A stretch of DNA of 64,000 nucleotides, from positions 1 to 64,000 of the forward strand of contig JBMYJR010000003.1 in NCBI GenBank assembly GCA_049594615.1. The letters run 5' to 3'. Shown in pieces: positions 43,821-51,345 of this stretch (the stretch's first letter is position 1; each line of letters starts with the position of its first letter). The position numbers and the translations under genes were made by a program. This stretch comes from CAXPZW01 sp049594615. Lineage in GTDB: Bacteria; Bacteroidota; Bacteroidia; Flavobacteriales_D; Sanyastnellaceae. The notes beneath the pieces were generated by a model. That model did not search any database. It was given only the letters and a program-made list of their open reading frames with translations, and was not told the origin of the DNA.

Positions 43821-44051
43821 TTTTACGCTGTCTGAAGCAAATCCATGGCCCGTTCGGGCACGGCTGTTTCCACCGCCAACCCCCTGATTGCAGTAGGCGG
43901 GACCCTTTTCCATCACTTCCCACGTATGCAGGCCTTTGGCCTTCAGCACTTCATTCATCACAGTACGGCGGGCGCCAGCGGGCAGGTCGTTGACCTCCAC
44001 ATACCACGGGCAGGGTGTAAACGGCCGCGCATCCAGTTGGATGGCGGCCAC
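43791..44051 (-). pseudogene. Possible small or degenerate coding region
   Basis: The 493-base gap between the DUF2795 gene and lysC contains a minus-strand frame that looks protein-like for about 55 residues: AAIQLDARPFTPCPWYVEVN, DLPAGARRTVMNEVLKAKG, LHTWEVMEKGPAYCNQG. It has plausible codon choice (high third-position GC), then low-complexity sequence running into the DUF2795 terminator. A GTG at 44051 could start it, but no promoter is seen, and a strong terminator lies just upstream on the same strand. I do not recognise the family. It may be the tail of a decayed gene; chance is also possible. Confidence 0.25.
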
Positions 44052-44130
44052 ACTTGGCGGAGGGCGGAGGCTTTGACGGGGTGGGCGACGGTTTGTTTGA
44101 GGCAAGTGCCGGTTTGCTCACAGTTGGGAT

Positions 44131-44162
44131 AAAAAAAATAGGGGCTGCGCTCAGCCCCTATT
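44131..44162 (-). terminator. Strong intrinsic terminator (lysC or small-RNA end)
   Basis: Perfect 11-pair stem AATAGGGGCTG with CAGCCCCTATT, four-base loop, followed on the minus strand by eight T. Confidence 0.9.
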
Positions 44163-44258
44163 CCACTTAACATTAAACTAAAACTACCATTACAATTGGT
44201 GACAATTGTAAACTATGAAAATTTGCCTTATCACAGGAGATGTCTCTCCTGTCATGGC
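44131..44258 (-). ncRNA. Candidate small RNA (or structured 3' UTR) downstream of lysC
   Basis: On the minus strand three perfect hairpins follow each other: ACAGGAGA/TCTCCTGT (44233-44252, eight pairs, four-base loop), ACAATTG/CAATTGT (44192-44209, seven pairs, four-base loop) and the terminator AATAGGGGCTG/CAGCCCCTATT with eight T. The segment is AT-richer than its neighbours. A TTACTTTGG box just upstream resembles a -7 element with shortened spacing. It could equally be the lysC 3' untranslated region. A 21-codon ORF (44190-44255) overlaps it but shows no coding features. Confidence 0.35.
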
Positions 44259-44313
44259 CGCCAAAGTAAGAAAAGAACGCCGGGAGTTGTGGCAGAAGTG
44301 TAAAAATCCAGCC

Positions 44314-45591
44314 CTACGCATCCCCTGTTTTCGGACGCATCACAAGACGGATGGTCGACCGGGTTTTCTGCTCCAGAAGCACCTCATTTCCAGCCACCAA
44401 ACCGGCAAGGGTGGGTTGATCGTAATGACGTACCGTAAGCAAGGTCATACCCTCGTTGTAGCGCACCTGATAATGTTCGTTTAACATACTGCGGAGGCGT
44501 TCGAGGCGACGTGTGTCGTTGTCCATCACAAACGAGAAGTTCAAGGCCGAAAGCTGCATCATGTTGATGTTGAGGCCAATGGTATCCAAAGTGGCAAAGA
44601 TGCCCGAGAGCTGCTGCTCCCCCACAAAGGCCAAATCGCGCCGCGATACAGACACCAGGATTTGTTCGGGCTTGAAGATGTAAGAGGGGATCAAGTGGTC
44701 ACGTTCAGCGTTGGCTTGGATGATGGTCCCCGCTTCTTCAGGCTCCAAAAAGGACTTTACGTGCAAATCGATGCCCTTGTCTTGAAGGGGCTGGATGGTC
44801 TTGGGATGGATGACCGAGGCCCCGTAGTAGCTCAGCTCGATGGCTTCGCGGTAGCTGATCTGCGGCAAGCGCACGGTATTGTTGAACCAACTGGGATCGG
44901 CGTTTTGCATGCCGCGAACATCCTTCCAGATGGTCACAGTTTGCGCATCGGTAATGTGCGCGAGGATGGACGCCGAGAAATCACTCCCCTCGCGGCCCAA
45001 GGTGGTGGTATTGCCCAGATTGCCTTTGGCAATGAAGCCTTGGGTGACCACTACTTCGCAGTCCTCATCGGCCAGGTACCCTTTGAGGACCTCGCCGTTT
45101 TTGCGGGTGCGTGCCCAGTCTACCCGGGCCTTGCGGTAAGCACTGTCGGTGCGGATGATGTTGCGTACATCCACCCACTCGCTTTTGAAGCCCTCGGACT
45201 CCAAGTAGGCGGCCACAATGGCGGTGGAGAACAACTCTCCATAACTCACCACTTGATCGTATTCGAAATCAAAGTCCTCACCCGGTGCGCGGTCCAGGCG
45301 AGATGCCAGTTCGGACCACAAGTTGTCAAAGGCAAACCCCTGTGGAGTCCCAGAGGTAAACACCTCATCGATGATGTTGCGGTGATAGGTACCTAAGCGT
45401 TGGAGCGCTGCAGCATGTCCTCGGCCGTCGAACCAGTCGCGCAAGACTTCCTCCAGCATATTGGTGGTCTTGCCCATGGCGGAAATCACCACAACCCGGT
45501 CCGCAGCCGGGGCCGCGTGCAAGATGTGTGCTACGTTTTTGACTGCCTCGGCGTCTTTGACCGACGCGCCTCCAAATTTGAATACCTCCAT
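44314..45591 (-). CDS. lysC: Aspartate kinase, monofunctional
   Basis: First step of the aspartate family (Lys, Thr, Met). The 425-residue protein has the amino-acid kinase core starting MEVFKFGGASVKDAEAVKNV (KFGGxS), VVVISAMGKTTNMLE, the catalytic-site TLGREGSDFSASILAHI, and VIHPKTIQPLQDKG, then C-terminal ACT regulatory domains (about 290-425; QLSGIFATLDTIGLNINMMQ), so feedback control by an amino acid is expected. The start ATG 45591 lies three bases after the GNAT stop; the longer frame is inside the GNAT gene. Bacteroidota also carry ThrA fusions, not seen here. Confidence 0.93.
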   Translation of the reverse strand: MEVFKFGGASVKDAEAVKNVAHILHAAPAADRVVVISAMGKTTNMLEEVLRDWFDGRGHAAALQRLGTYHRNIIDEVFTSGTPQGFAFDNLWSELASRLDRAPGEDFDFEYDQVVSYGELFSTAIVAAYLESEGFKSEWVDVRNIIRTDSAYRKARVDWARTRKNGEVLKGYLADEDCEVVVTQGFIAKGNLGNTTTLGREGSDFSASILAHITDAQTVTIWKDVRGMQNADPSWFNNTVRLPQISYREAIELSYYGASVIHPKTIQPLQDKGIDLHVKSFLEPEEAGTIIQANAERDHLIPSYIFKPEQILVSVSRRDLAFVGEQQLSGIFATLDTIGLNINMMQLSALNFSFVMDNDTRRLERLRSMLNEHYQVRYNEGMTLLTVRHYDQPTLAGLVAGNEVLLEQKTRSTIRLVMRPKTGDA

Positions 45592-45593
45592 GG

Positions 45594-46079
45594 TCAATGC
45601 GATTGGGTGAGTGCGTGCATGCCGGCCACATCGAGTCGGCCGTTGATCCAAGCTTCGTCCAGTCCAGCGCCCAGGCGTTTGTACACCTCAATGGCAGGCG
45701 TATTCCAGTCCAAGACCTGCCAACGCAGCTGCGTGGCACCGCGGTCCAAGCACACTTGCGCCAGGGCAGACATGAGCGCTTTGCCCACACCCTTGCCGCG
45801 CGCAGCCGCGCGCACAACCAGGTCTTCCAGGTACATGGCCTTGCCGTTCCATGTGCTGTAACACGGATAGTACAAGGCCATGCCCAGCACTTCGCCGGCT
45901 TGCTCGGCAAGCAATACTTCAAACGCAGGCGTTGGGCCAAAACCATCCGTGCGTAACTGCTTTTCGGTCAACCGCACCGCATCGGGCTCGCGCTCGTAGG
46001 CAGCGAGTTCTTGGATGAGGTCCAGCATCACGGCGGCATCAGTGGCCACGGCCGTTCGGATAGAAACAGGAGCTGACAT
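45594..46079 (-). CDS. GNAT-family N-acetyltransferase (diamine acetyltransferase-like)
   Basis: A 161-residue GNAT enzyme: VSIRTAVATDAAVMLDLIQE, an AYEREPDAVRLTEKQLRTDG block and YSTWNGKAMYLEDLVV characteristic of the SSAT/thialysine acetyltransferase branch, the acetyl-CoA loop RGKGVGKALMSAL, and WQVLDWNTPAIEVYKRLGA. Likely substrates are polyamines or lysine-like amines, but this is inferred from resemblance only. Start ATG 46079 (MSAPVSIRT), with a -7-like TACCTTCG five bases upstream (46084-46091, minus strand). Co-transcribed with lysC. Confidence 0.88.
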   Translation of the reverse strand: MSAPVSIRTAVATDAAVMLDLIQELAAYEREPDAVRLTEKQLRTDGFGPTPAFEVLLAEQAGEVLGMALYYPCYSTWNGKAMYLEDLVVRAAARGKGVGKALMSALAQVCLDRGATQLRWQVLDWNTPAIEVYKRLGAGLDEAWINGRLDVAGMHALTQSH

Positions 46080-46188
46080 GCGCCTCGAAGGTACACCGCT
46101 CCCATACCGGCCCTGTGGATTTTTCCGTTCATAATCCACAATGCGTTGTGCGATGCTGCCGCCGCCAAAACGCAGAACTTTCTACCCC

Positions 46189-46812
46189 GTGAATGCACTC
46201 GACCTCATCTTGCTTTTGCCATTGCTCTTGGGCGCCTACAGCGGCTGGAAAAAAGGATTGATCCTAGAAGTCTTTGGCCTGCTGGCCTTGGCAGGCGGGA
46301 TCTACGGAGGTATTCACTTCTCAAATGAAGTGGCCTCTTGGATGCAGGACAGCCTCAAATGGGACTCGGAATACCTGCCCGTAATTGCCTTTGCGACCAC
46401 CTTTATTGGGATTGTGGTGGCGGTGCACTTCTTGGCGCGGGCCTTGAGCAAGGTGGCCAAGATGGCGGCTTTGGGATGGCTCAACCGCGCGGCTGGGGCC
46501 TTGTTTTCCATGGCCAAGGTGCTGCTGATCACCAGCATTGCGCTGTGGACCTTCCACGGGCTCGACGACAAATTCAAACTGGTCCCCGACGAGCTCAAGG
46601 AAGAGTCGGCCCTCTACGGGCTTTACATGGAAACCGCCATGGCGGTCATGCCTGCCTTGCAGAACACACGCTTGTACGAACAGTTCGAGCAGTGGCGCAA
46701 AGAGCGCCAACGCAACACCATGCCCTGGGAACGTGCGCTGGAAGCTTACGCGCCGAAATCGGCCACCAACCCGTCGATGCGGGTCTCGAGATTCGCCATC
46801 AGCGCGGTGTAG
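46189..46812 (+). CDS. CvpA-family membrane protein
   Basis: A 207-residue membrane protein with four or five helices and the CvpA pattern: NALDLILLLPLLLGAYSGWK, KGLILEVFGLLALAGGIYGG, ALSKVAKMAALGWLNRAAGA. CvpA was named for colicin V production, yet homologues are widespread and linked to envelope stress. GTG 46189 is chosen because homologues begin N-A-L-D; an in-frame ATG-led extension from 46153 has no similarity. Its last 67 bases overlap the convergent phosphohexomutase gene, the longest 3' overlap in the window. Confidence 0.82.
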   Translation: MNALDLILLLPLLLGAYSGWKKGLILEVFGLLALAGGIYGGIHFSNEVASWMQDSLKWDSEYLPVIAFATTFIGIVVAVHFLARALSKVAKMAALGWLNRAAGALFSMAKVLLITSIALWTFHGLDDKFKLVPDELKEESALYGLYMETAMAVMPALQNTRLYEQFEQWRKERQRNTMPWERALEAYAPKSATNPSMRVSRFAISAV

Positions 46813-48464
46813 TCGCCATTGACCGGCGCATTCACACTGAAGTAAAACTTGATTTTAGGCTCGGTGCCCGATGGACGGACTGTGACTTTGGACCCCTGCG
46901 CGGTGAAAAATTGAATCACATTGGAAGCCGGCACATCCAAGGGTGTAGTAGATCCGTCAGCCAATTGCGTGAGCGTTCCGGCGCGGACGTCGGCCACTGC
47001 CACCACCTTCTCGCCGCCAAGAGTGGCTGGAGGATTGGTTCGAAATCCTTCCATCATGGCCGCAATGGCCGCTTTGCCCGCTTTGCCTTGCTTCTTTACC
47101 GAAATCAACCGCTCGCGGTACGCGCCGCAGGCATTGTGAATGTCTTCAAGCACGTCAAACAGGGTTTTGTCTTGCGAATGGGCCCAAGCCGCAATCTCGC
47201 ACAGCATCATGGCTGAGGCAACAGCGTCTTTGTCACGCACGGCATCCCCAACGAGGTACCCGTAGGACTCTTCTCCGCCGGCTACAAATTCTTGTTCTCC
47301 TTCGAGCTCACGGATTTTGGACGCGATCCACTTGAACCCCGTGAGCGTGTCGTGACAAGGAACTTCAAAATGAGCGGCAATGGCAGCGATGAGCTCGGTG
47401 GTCACTATGGTCTTGGCCACAAAATGGTTGGGACGCAAACGGCCTGACTCGCGCAGCTTGTGCAGGCAGTAGTACACAATCAGTGACCCGGCCTCGTTGC
47501 CGTTCAACAGGCGGAATGCACCTGAGGCGTCGCGCGCAGCGACACCCACTCGGTCTGCGTCGGGGTCGGTACCCAGTAGGATGTCCGCCTTGGTGCGCTT
47601 GGCCATACGCAGGCCCAGTTTCAACGCGGCTGCTTCCTCTGGGTTGGGGGATTCCACCGTGGGGAAATTTCCGTCGGGAATGTCTTGTTCAGGAACCAAC
47701 ATGACCTTGCGGAAACCGGCCTCGCGCAGCGCTTTGGGCAAAACAGTGATCCCGGTGCCGTGCAGACTGGTGAAAATGATCTTCAGGTCCTTGTGCTCCC
47801 GGATGAGTTGGGGATCCTTCACTTGCTTAAGCAGCGTGGCGATGTAGGCCTCATCAATGGCCGAACCTACCAGTTCGATGTTAGACAAGTCGCCGTCGAA
47901 CTTGACCTCATCAATGGTTTTGATCGCCCGTACCCGGTCGATGATGTTGCCGTCGTGTGGAGGTACGATTTGACCGCCGTCGTCCCAGTACACCTTGTAC
48001 CCATTGTATTCAGGCGGATTGTGGGATGCGGTGACCACCACCCCGGCTTGGCAGCCCAAGTGGCGAATGGCAAAGGAAAGCTCAGGCGTGGGGCGCAGGC
48101 TTTCAAACAAGTACACCCCAATGCCATTGGCCGCAAACACTTCTGCAGCCACGCGGGCAAACAAAGGGCTGTTGTTGCGCGAATCGAACGCGATGGCCAC
48201 TTTGGAAGTCCCCGTCCCAAAAGTCTCGTTGATGTAGTTGGACAGGCCTTGGGTGGCCATGCCGATGGTATACCTGTTGATGCGGTTGGTGCCCGGACCC
48301 ATGATGCCACGCAGGCCTCCGGTGCCAAACTCCAGGTCGGTGTAGAAGGCCTCCTCACAGGCCGCGGGATCGCGTTTGATCAGGCGGGCGACTTCTTCTC
48401 GTGTGGCGGTGTCGAAGGGAGATTCGGTCCATACCTGCGCTCGTGCTTGCCAGGGGTCTTTCAT
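46746..48464 (-). CDS. Phosphohexomutase (phosphoglucomutase/phosphomannomutase)
   Basis: A 572-residue alpha-D-phosphohexomutase: sugar-phosphate binding start FGTGGLRGIMGPGTNRIN, active-site serine in VVTASHNPPEYNGYKVYWDD, metal loop GTDPDADRVGVAA, substrate loop AGGEESYGYLVGD, and C-terminal phosphate-binding VRPSGTEPKIKFY. The length and motifs match the PgcA/PGM2-like class interconverting glucose or mannose 1- and 6-phosphates. Its ATG overlaps the rfbD stop, so it could supply glucose 1-phosphate for dTDP-rhamnose synthesis, the pathway of rfbD. Confidence 0.92.
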   Translation of the reverse strand: MKDPWQARAQVWTESPFDTATREEVARLIKRDPAACEEAFYTDLEFGTGGLRGIMGPGTNRINRYTIGMATQGLSNYINETFGTGTSKVAIAFDSRNNSPLFARVAAEVFAANGIGVYLFESLRPTPELSFAIRHLGCQAGVVVTASHNPPEYNGYKVYWDDGGQIVPPHDGNIIDRVRAIKTIDEVKFDGDLSNIELVGSAIDEAYIATLLKQVKDPQLIREHKDLKIIFTSLHGTGITVLPKALREAGFRKVMLVPEQDIPDGNFPTVESPNPEEAAALKLGLRMAKRTKADILLGTDPDADRVGVAARDASGAFRLLNGNEAGSLIVYYCLHKLRESGRLRPNHFVAKTIVTTELIAAIAAHFEVPCHDTLTGFKWIASKIRELEGEQEFVAGGEESYGYLVGDAVRDKDAVASAMMLCEIAAWAHSQDKTLFDVLEDIHNACGAYRERLISVKKQGKAGKAAIAAMMEGFRTNPPATLGGEKVVAVADVRAGTLTQLADGSTTPLDVPASNVIQFFTAQGSKVTVRPSGTEPKIKFYFSVNAPVNGDYTALMANLETRIDGLVADFGA

Positions 48465-49366
48465 GATCCTGTGGTGTTTCGTGGTTCAGTTGGTCGTGGG
48501 GTGCCAAATCGCCGGGCGTTGCAGTTGGTCAACGCGGATTTCCAATGATTCGGCTGGCGCCAAACGGTATGAAAAAAAGTAGTGGTATCCAGTTTAGAAA
48601 ACACCGGTCGCTGGGCCGGTGAGGAAAAAGTGGTGGTGGGCACGGGGTCAACCGGTACCTCCCAGCCACGCTGACGGACAATCTCGGTGGCAAAGTCGTA
48701 CCACGAAGCCACACCGCGGTTGGTAAAGTGTACCAAACCGGCAGGGGTTCCGCCGTTTTGAAGAAGTTGAGTGACGGCCCACACGACGTCTCCTGCCCAG
48801 GTGGGCGAAGCTACTTGATCGTTCACCACGCGCAGACGCCCGTGTTCTTGCGCCAAACGCTCCATCGTGAGCAAGAAATTCTTCCCGAATTGGGAGTACA
48901 ACCAAGACACGCGCAGGATCCAACAGGAACAGCCGGTGGCCAATACGCGGCGTTCGCCCTCGAGTTTGGTACGTCCATACACCGAGGTCGGAGCCGGGGT
49001 GTCGGTTTCACGGTAAGCACGGCCAGGGTGTGGACCTCCAAACACGTAGTCGGTGGAGAAATGTACCAGGGTAGCACCCACTTGTTTGCACAACCGGGCG
49101 ATGCGCTCAGGCGCCTCAGCGTTCAAAGCGTGGGCTGCATCGGGCTCTGACTCGGCCTTGTCCACAGCCGTATAACCCGAACAGTTGACCACCACCGCGG
49201 GCGCGCACGCTGTGAGGGTGGTTTCCAGCGCATCGTAGTCGAGTACGTCCACCTCATCGCGCCCACAATAGCGCACGTGGACAGGAGTGCCCCATGCGGA
49301 TTTAAAAGCACTGCCGAGCTGCCCAGAGGCGCCCAATACGAGCGTATTTCCTAACCCGATGTTCAT
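48461..49366 (-). CDS. rfbD: dTDP-4-dehydrorhamnose reductase
   Basis: Last step of dTDP-L-rhamnose synthesis. The 301-residue SDR protein has TLVLGASGQLGSAF, NCSGYTAVDKAESEPDAAHA (the family's N-x-x-A-Y-T-x-V-D-x-A-E), FSTDYVFGG, catalytic YGRTKLEGER, LRVSWLYSQFGKNFLLTM and VVNDQVASPTWAGD. The start at ATG 49366 (MNIGLGN) is preferred over a longer frame. RfbA, B and C are not in the window. Rhamnose would enter surface glycan, linking this gene to the 23902-27884 cluster. Confidence 0.92.
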   Translation of the reverse strand: MNIGLGNTLVLGASGQLGSAFKSAWGTPVHVRYCGRDEVDVLDYDALETTLTACAPAVVVNCSGYTAVDKAESEPDAAHALNAEAPERIARLCKQVGATLVHFSTDYVFGGPHPGRAYRETDTPAPTSVYGRTKLEGERRVLATGCSCWILRVSWLYSQFGKNFLLTMERLAQEHGRLRVVNDQVASPTWAGDVVWAVTQLLQNGGTPAGLVHFTNRGVASWYDFATEIVRQRGWEVPVDPVPTTTFSSPAQRPVFSKLDTTTFFHTVWRQPNHWKSALTNCNARRFGTPRPTEPRNTTGS

Positions 49367-49552
49367 TTGACAGGTCGAAGTTAAACCGCCGTTTGAAACC
49401 ACAGGTGACTTTCATCACAGAATCGCGACAGAAATGGCCGACAACGCTGTAGGATTCAGCCTATAGCATGTGGGCAAAAGTTGATGCGAGGCCAGCGAAA
49501 ATGCCACAACAGCTTGGTACAGGGCCTGACGAAACCGCCCTTGATGTGCCCG
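49367..49552. other. Intergenic stretch with no recognised element
   Basis: Left part of the 336-base gap between rfbD and the Hpt-like gene. It must hold the rfbD promoter on the minus strand, but I see no clear TAnnTTTG match there and no ORF of note. Confidence 0.5.
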
Positions 49553-49560
49553 TATGTTTG
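49553..49560 (+). promoter_or_regulatory. -7 element TATGTTTG before a candidate small RNA
   Basis: Exact TAnnTTTG match with transcription expected to begin about 49566-49568, at the base of a hairpin. No good -33 element is seen. Confidence 0.4.
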
Positions 49561-49565
49561 TCTCG

Positions 49566-49670
49566 GAAGCCGCTGCAACGGTTTCCCGAATCACAGATAG
49601 AGGTTGATTATTTGTGAGGTTGAATAGTTCAAGTTAGGTATGAAAGGGACGGAAAGCCGTCCCTTTCTTC
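49566..49670 (+). ncRNA. Candidate small RNA of about 105 nt, or 5' leader of the Hpt-like gene
   Basis: Directly after the TATGTTTG element comes a hairpin: GAAGCCG with CGGTTTC (49566-49585, seven pairs, one G-U, loop CTGCAA), extendable outward by the neighbouring G-C pair. About 58 mostly unpaired bases follow, then a perfect ten-pair hairpin AAAGGGACGG/CCGTCCCTTT ending CTTCTCTCC. A 5' hairpin, linker and 3' terminator-like hairpin is a typical small-RNA layout. It ends 33 bases before the Hpt-like gene, so it might instead be an attenuator leader for it. Confidence 0.35.
49644..49670 (+). terminator. Terminator-like hairpin upstream of the Hpt-like gene
   Basis: Perfect ten-pair stem AAAGGGACGG/CCGTCCCTTT with loop AAAG. 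The following tract is pyrimidine-rich but interrupted by C, so strength is uncertain. Confidence 0.6.
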
Positions 49671-49702
49671 TCTCCACTACTTGAGCCCCTGACCGCCCGA
49701 CT

Positions 49703-50095
49703 ATGGAAGCAAAGCTTTACGACACCCAACAGCTCAAGCGCATCGTCAACGATGACAAAGAGATTCCCCTGTACATCCAGGAGTTTGTGAACCACATCTT
49801 GGACCGTGACCTGGGACGACTCCAACACTCCTACGCTACTAAGGAGGTAGACATGACAAAGAAAATGGCGTACAAGCTCCGTTTTTCGCTGTCGATGTAT
49901 GGCGTGCACAGCATCCAACGCGATTTGACCAAGATCGAAGAGGTGCTGCAGGACAACGGGAGTTTTGAGGCCATCGGCCCCTTCATCAATCGCATCAAAA
50001 ACCACTTGCGCAAAGTCAAGCGCCAAATGATCCAGGATTACAAAATGGTCATCACCCTGCTAGACCGATATGAGCCCCCTTTACACACTCGATAA
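49703..50095 (+). CDS. Hpt-fold protein lacking the phosphorylatable histidine
   Basis: This 130-residue all-helical protein aligns by eye with the Hpt protein encoded next to it. In both, an F-x-x-x-[IF]-L helix is followed by a four-residue core motif: here AYKLR at residues 56-60, there AHRMK at 56-60. Then S-x-x-x-Y-x-x-x-S-I-x-x-x-L-x-x-[IL]-E occurs in both. Tyr57 stands where the partner has the phospho-accepting His57. A basic C-terminal helix (RIKNHLRKVKRQM) is extra. It overlaps the Hpt gene by 26 bases. I infer a degenerate Hpt that binds receivers or kinases without passing phosphate; no such protein is known to me. Confidence 0.65.
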   Translation: MEAKLYDTQQLKRIVNDDKEIPLYIQEFVNHILDRDLGRLQHSYATKEVDMTKKMAYKLRFSLSMYGVHSIQRDLTKIEEVLQDNGSFEAIGPFINRIKNHLRKVKRQMIQDYKMVITLLDRYEPPLHTR

Positions 50096-50423
50096 ACTCG
50101 CCGCGCTCACCTCGAACAACGCGGAAGTCATGGACCGGTTCAACCGCTCTTTTCTGGAGCAGACCATCGGCACCGACTTGCCCCGTTTAGTGGAAAGCGC
50201 GCGCAAACAAGACTACGACGCGGTATTTCACGCGGCACATCGCATGAAAACCAGTGTGGATGTTTACAGCATCAACAGCATCCGAGAGGTGCTACACGCA
50301 TTGGAATCCAACGCCCGCACCCGGCAAGACCTCGATCACTTGCCAGCACAAGTGCGTACTGTGGCCGAAGCCTTAATGCACGTGGCCCGCGACCTGCGGA
50401 ACAATTACATAAACACCCCCTAA
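50070..50423 (+). CDS. Histidine phosphotransfer (Hpt) protein
   Basis: A 117-residue four-helix Hpt domain: FNRSFLEQTIGTDLPRLVES, the phosphorylation helix DAVFHAAHRMKTSVDVYSIN with His57 and Lys60 (H-x-x-K), then SIREVLHALESNARTRQDLD. Hpt proteins shuttle phosphate between receivers in multistep relays. This one is free-standing rather than part of a hybrid kinase. It is translationally coupled to the Hpt-like gene before it and ends two bases before the membrane-receiver gene. Confidence 0.82.
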   Translation: MSPLYTLDKLAALTSNNAEVMDRFNRSFLEQTIGTDLPRLVESARKQDYDAVFHAAHRMKTSVDVYSINSIREVLHALESNARTRQDLDHLPAQVRTVAEALMHVARDLRNNYINTP

Positions 50424-50425
50424 TC

Positions 50426-51256
50426 ATGAATCCCACCACCGCCCCCACCCTAGCACACTGGTTGACCAATGCTCGCACTAGCTGGCACATCCCTGCGTTT
50501 GTTGGTGCGTTCTTGGCTCTGATTTCGTATTGGGCCCTGCGCGGTGCATTCACCAAAGGCGATTTTGGCGTCGCCGTGGTTACTGCCGGTTTGTTTGCAT
50601 TGGGTTTCACCTTGTGGTTGATTGCTTCACGTTCACACACGTGGCAAACCGAGCACAGTGCACTGATCCAAAACCTGCAAAACACCACAGAGGCGCTGGC
50701 GGAACCCCTAACCCACGCTCTCAAAGCCACTTCTCGACTGAACGATTTAAGACCGTTGCACCGCATGATGGACCAAGGCAGGAAAACCGGCGTTGCCCAA
50801 AATGTGGGCAAGTTGACTTCAGATAAGGCCTCGTCGGGGCCACTCGAGAGGTCTACACGCCACATGTACACTCCTGATTTTGCCCGCACATTCCCCACCC
50901 GCATCTTGGTGGCCGAAGACAATCCGGTGAACCAAAAATTGGTGGGGTTCATGCTTGAAAAATTGGGGTACAATCTCACCTTGGCCCAAGACGGTCAAGA
51001 GGCCATCGATTTGGCCACTCAACAAGGTTTCGACTTGATTTTCATGGACTTGTGCATGCCCAACGTAGGCGGTATGGAAGCCGCCAAACACATCTTGGCC
51101 ACCGGCCAGACCCCGACCATCGTGCCCTTGACCGCCCACGCGAGTGACACCTCGCGCCAGGCCTGTGCCGAAGCCGGCATGACCGGATTCATTGCCAAGC
51201 CCTTTGCCATTGGCCAGCTGTGCCAAGCCATCGAGGCCGCCTACAAGGCCCGTTGA
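50426..51256 (+). CDS. Membrane-anchored receiver-domain protein
   Basis: A 276-residue protein has two transmembrane helices (about 23-40, IPAFVGAFLALISYWALRG, and 48-68, VAVVTAGLFALGFTLWLIA), a linker of about 85 residues, and a C-terminal receiver domain (about 158-275): acidic pair Glu164-Asp165 in RILVAEDNPVNQKL, phospho-acceptor Asp208 in LIFMDLCMPNVGG, Thr236 in VPLTAHAS, Lys258 in FIAKPFA. The receiver looks like the C-terminal one of a hybrid kinase, but HisKA and ATPase domains are absent. The linker has a hint of a dimerisation helix (EALAEPLTHALKATSRLNDL) without an H-box. Confidence 0.85.
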   Translation: MNPTTAPTLAHWLTNARTSWHIPAFVGAFLALISYWALRGAFTKGDFGVAVVTAGLFALGFTLWLIASRSHTWQTEHSALIQNLQNTTEALAEPLTHALKATSRLNDLRPLHRMMDQGRKTGVAQNVGKLTSDKASSGPLERSTRHMYTPDFARTFPTRILVAEDNPVNQKLVGFMLEKLGYNLTLAQDGQEAIDLATQQGFDLIFMDLCMPNVGGMEAAKHILATGQTPTIVPLTAHASDTSRQACAEAGMTGFIAKPFAIGQLCQAIEAAYKAR

Positions 51257-51345
51257 CCATTTCTGGCCGAACAATGTGACTTTGGTTCGGGGTGCTGGTA
51301 TCGTGGCACGTGGTTTGTTTTGCCACCGGTGTCAAACGCTGCGCC

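Noticed and set aside
43845..44132. Plus-strand ORF opposite the coding-like fragment
   Set aside because: Low-complexity composition, no promoter, and it begins just past the DUF2795 terminator.
44190..44255. 21-codon minus-strand ORF inside the candidate small RNA
   Set aside because: No amino-acid bias, no repeat of regulatory codons, and it is interrupted by two strong stems; more likely incidental.
44215..44484. Plus-strand ORF at the lysC 3' end
   Set aside because: Its second half is antisense to lysC and its first half covers the hairpins; no protein features.
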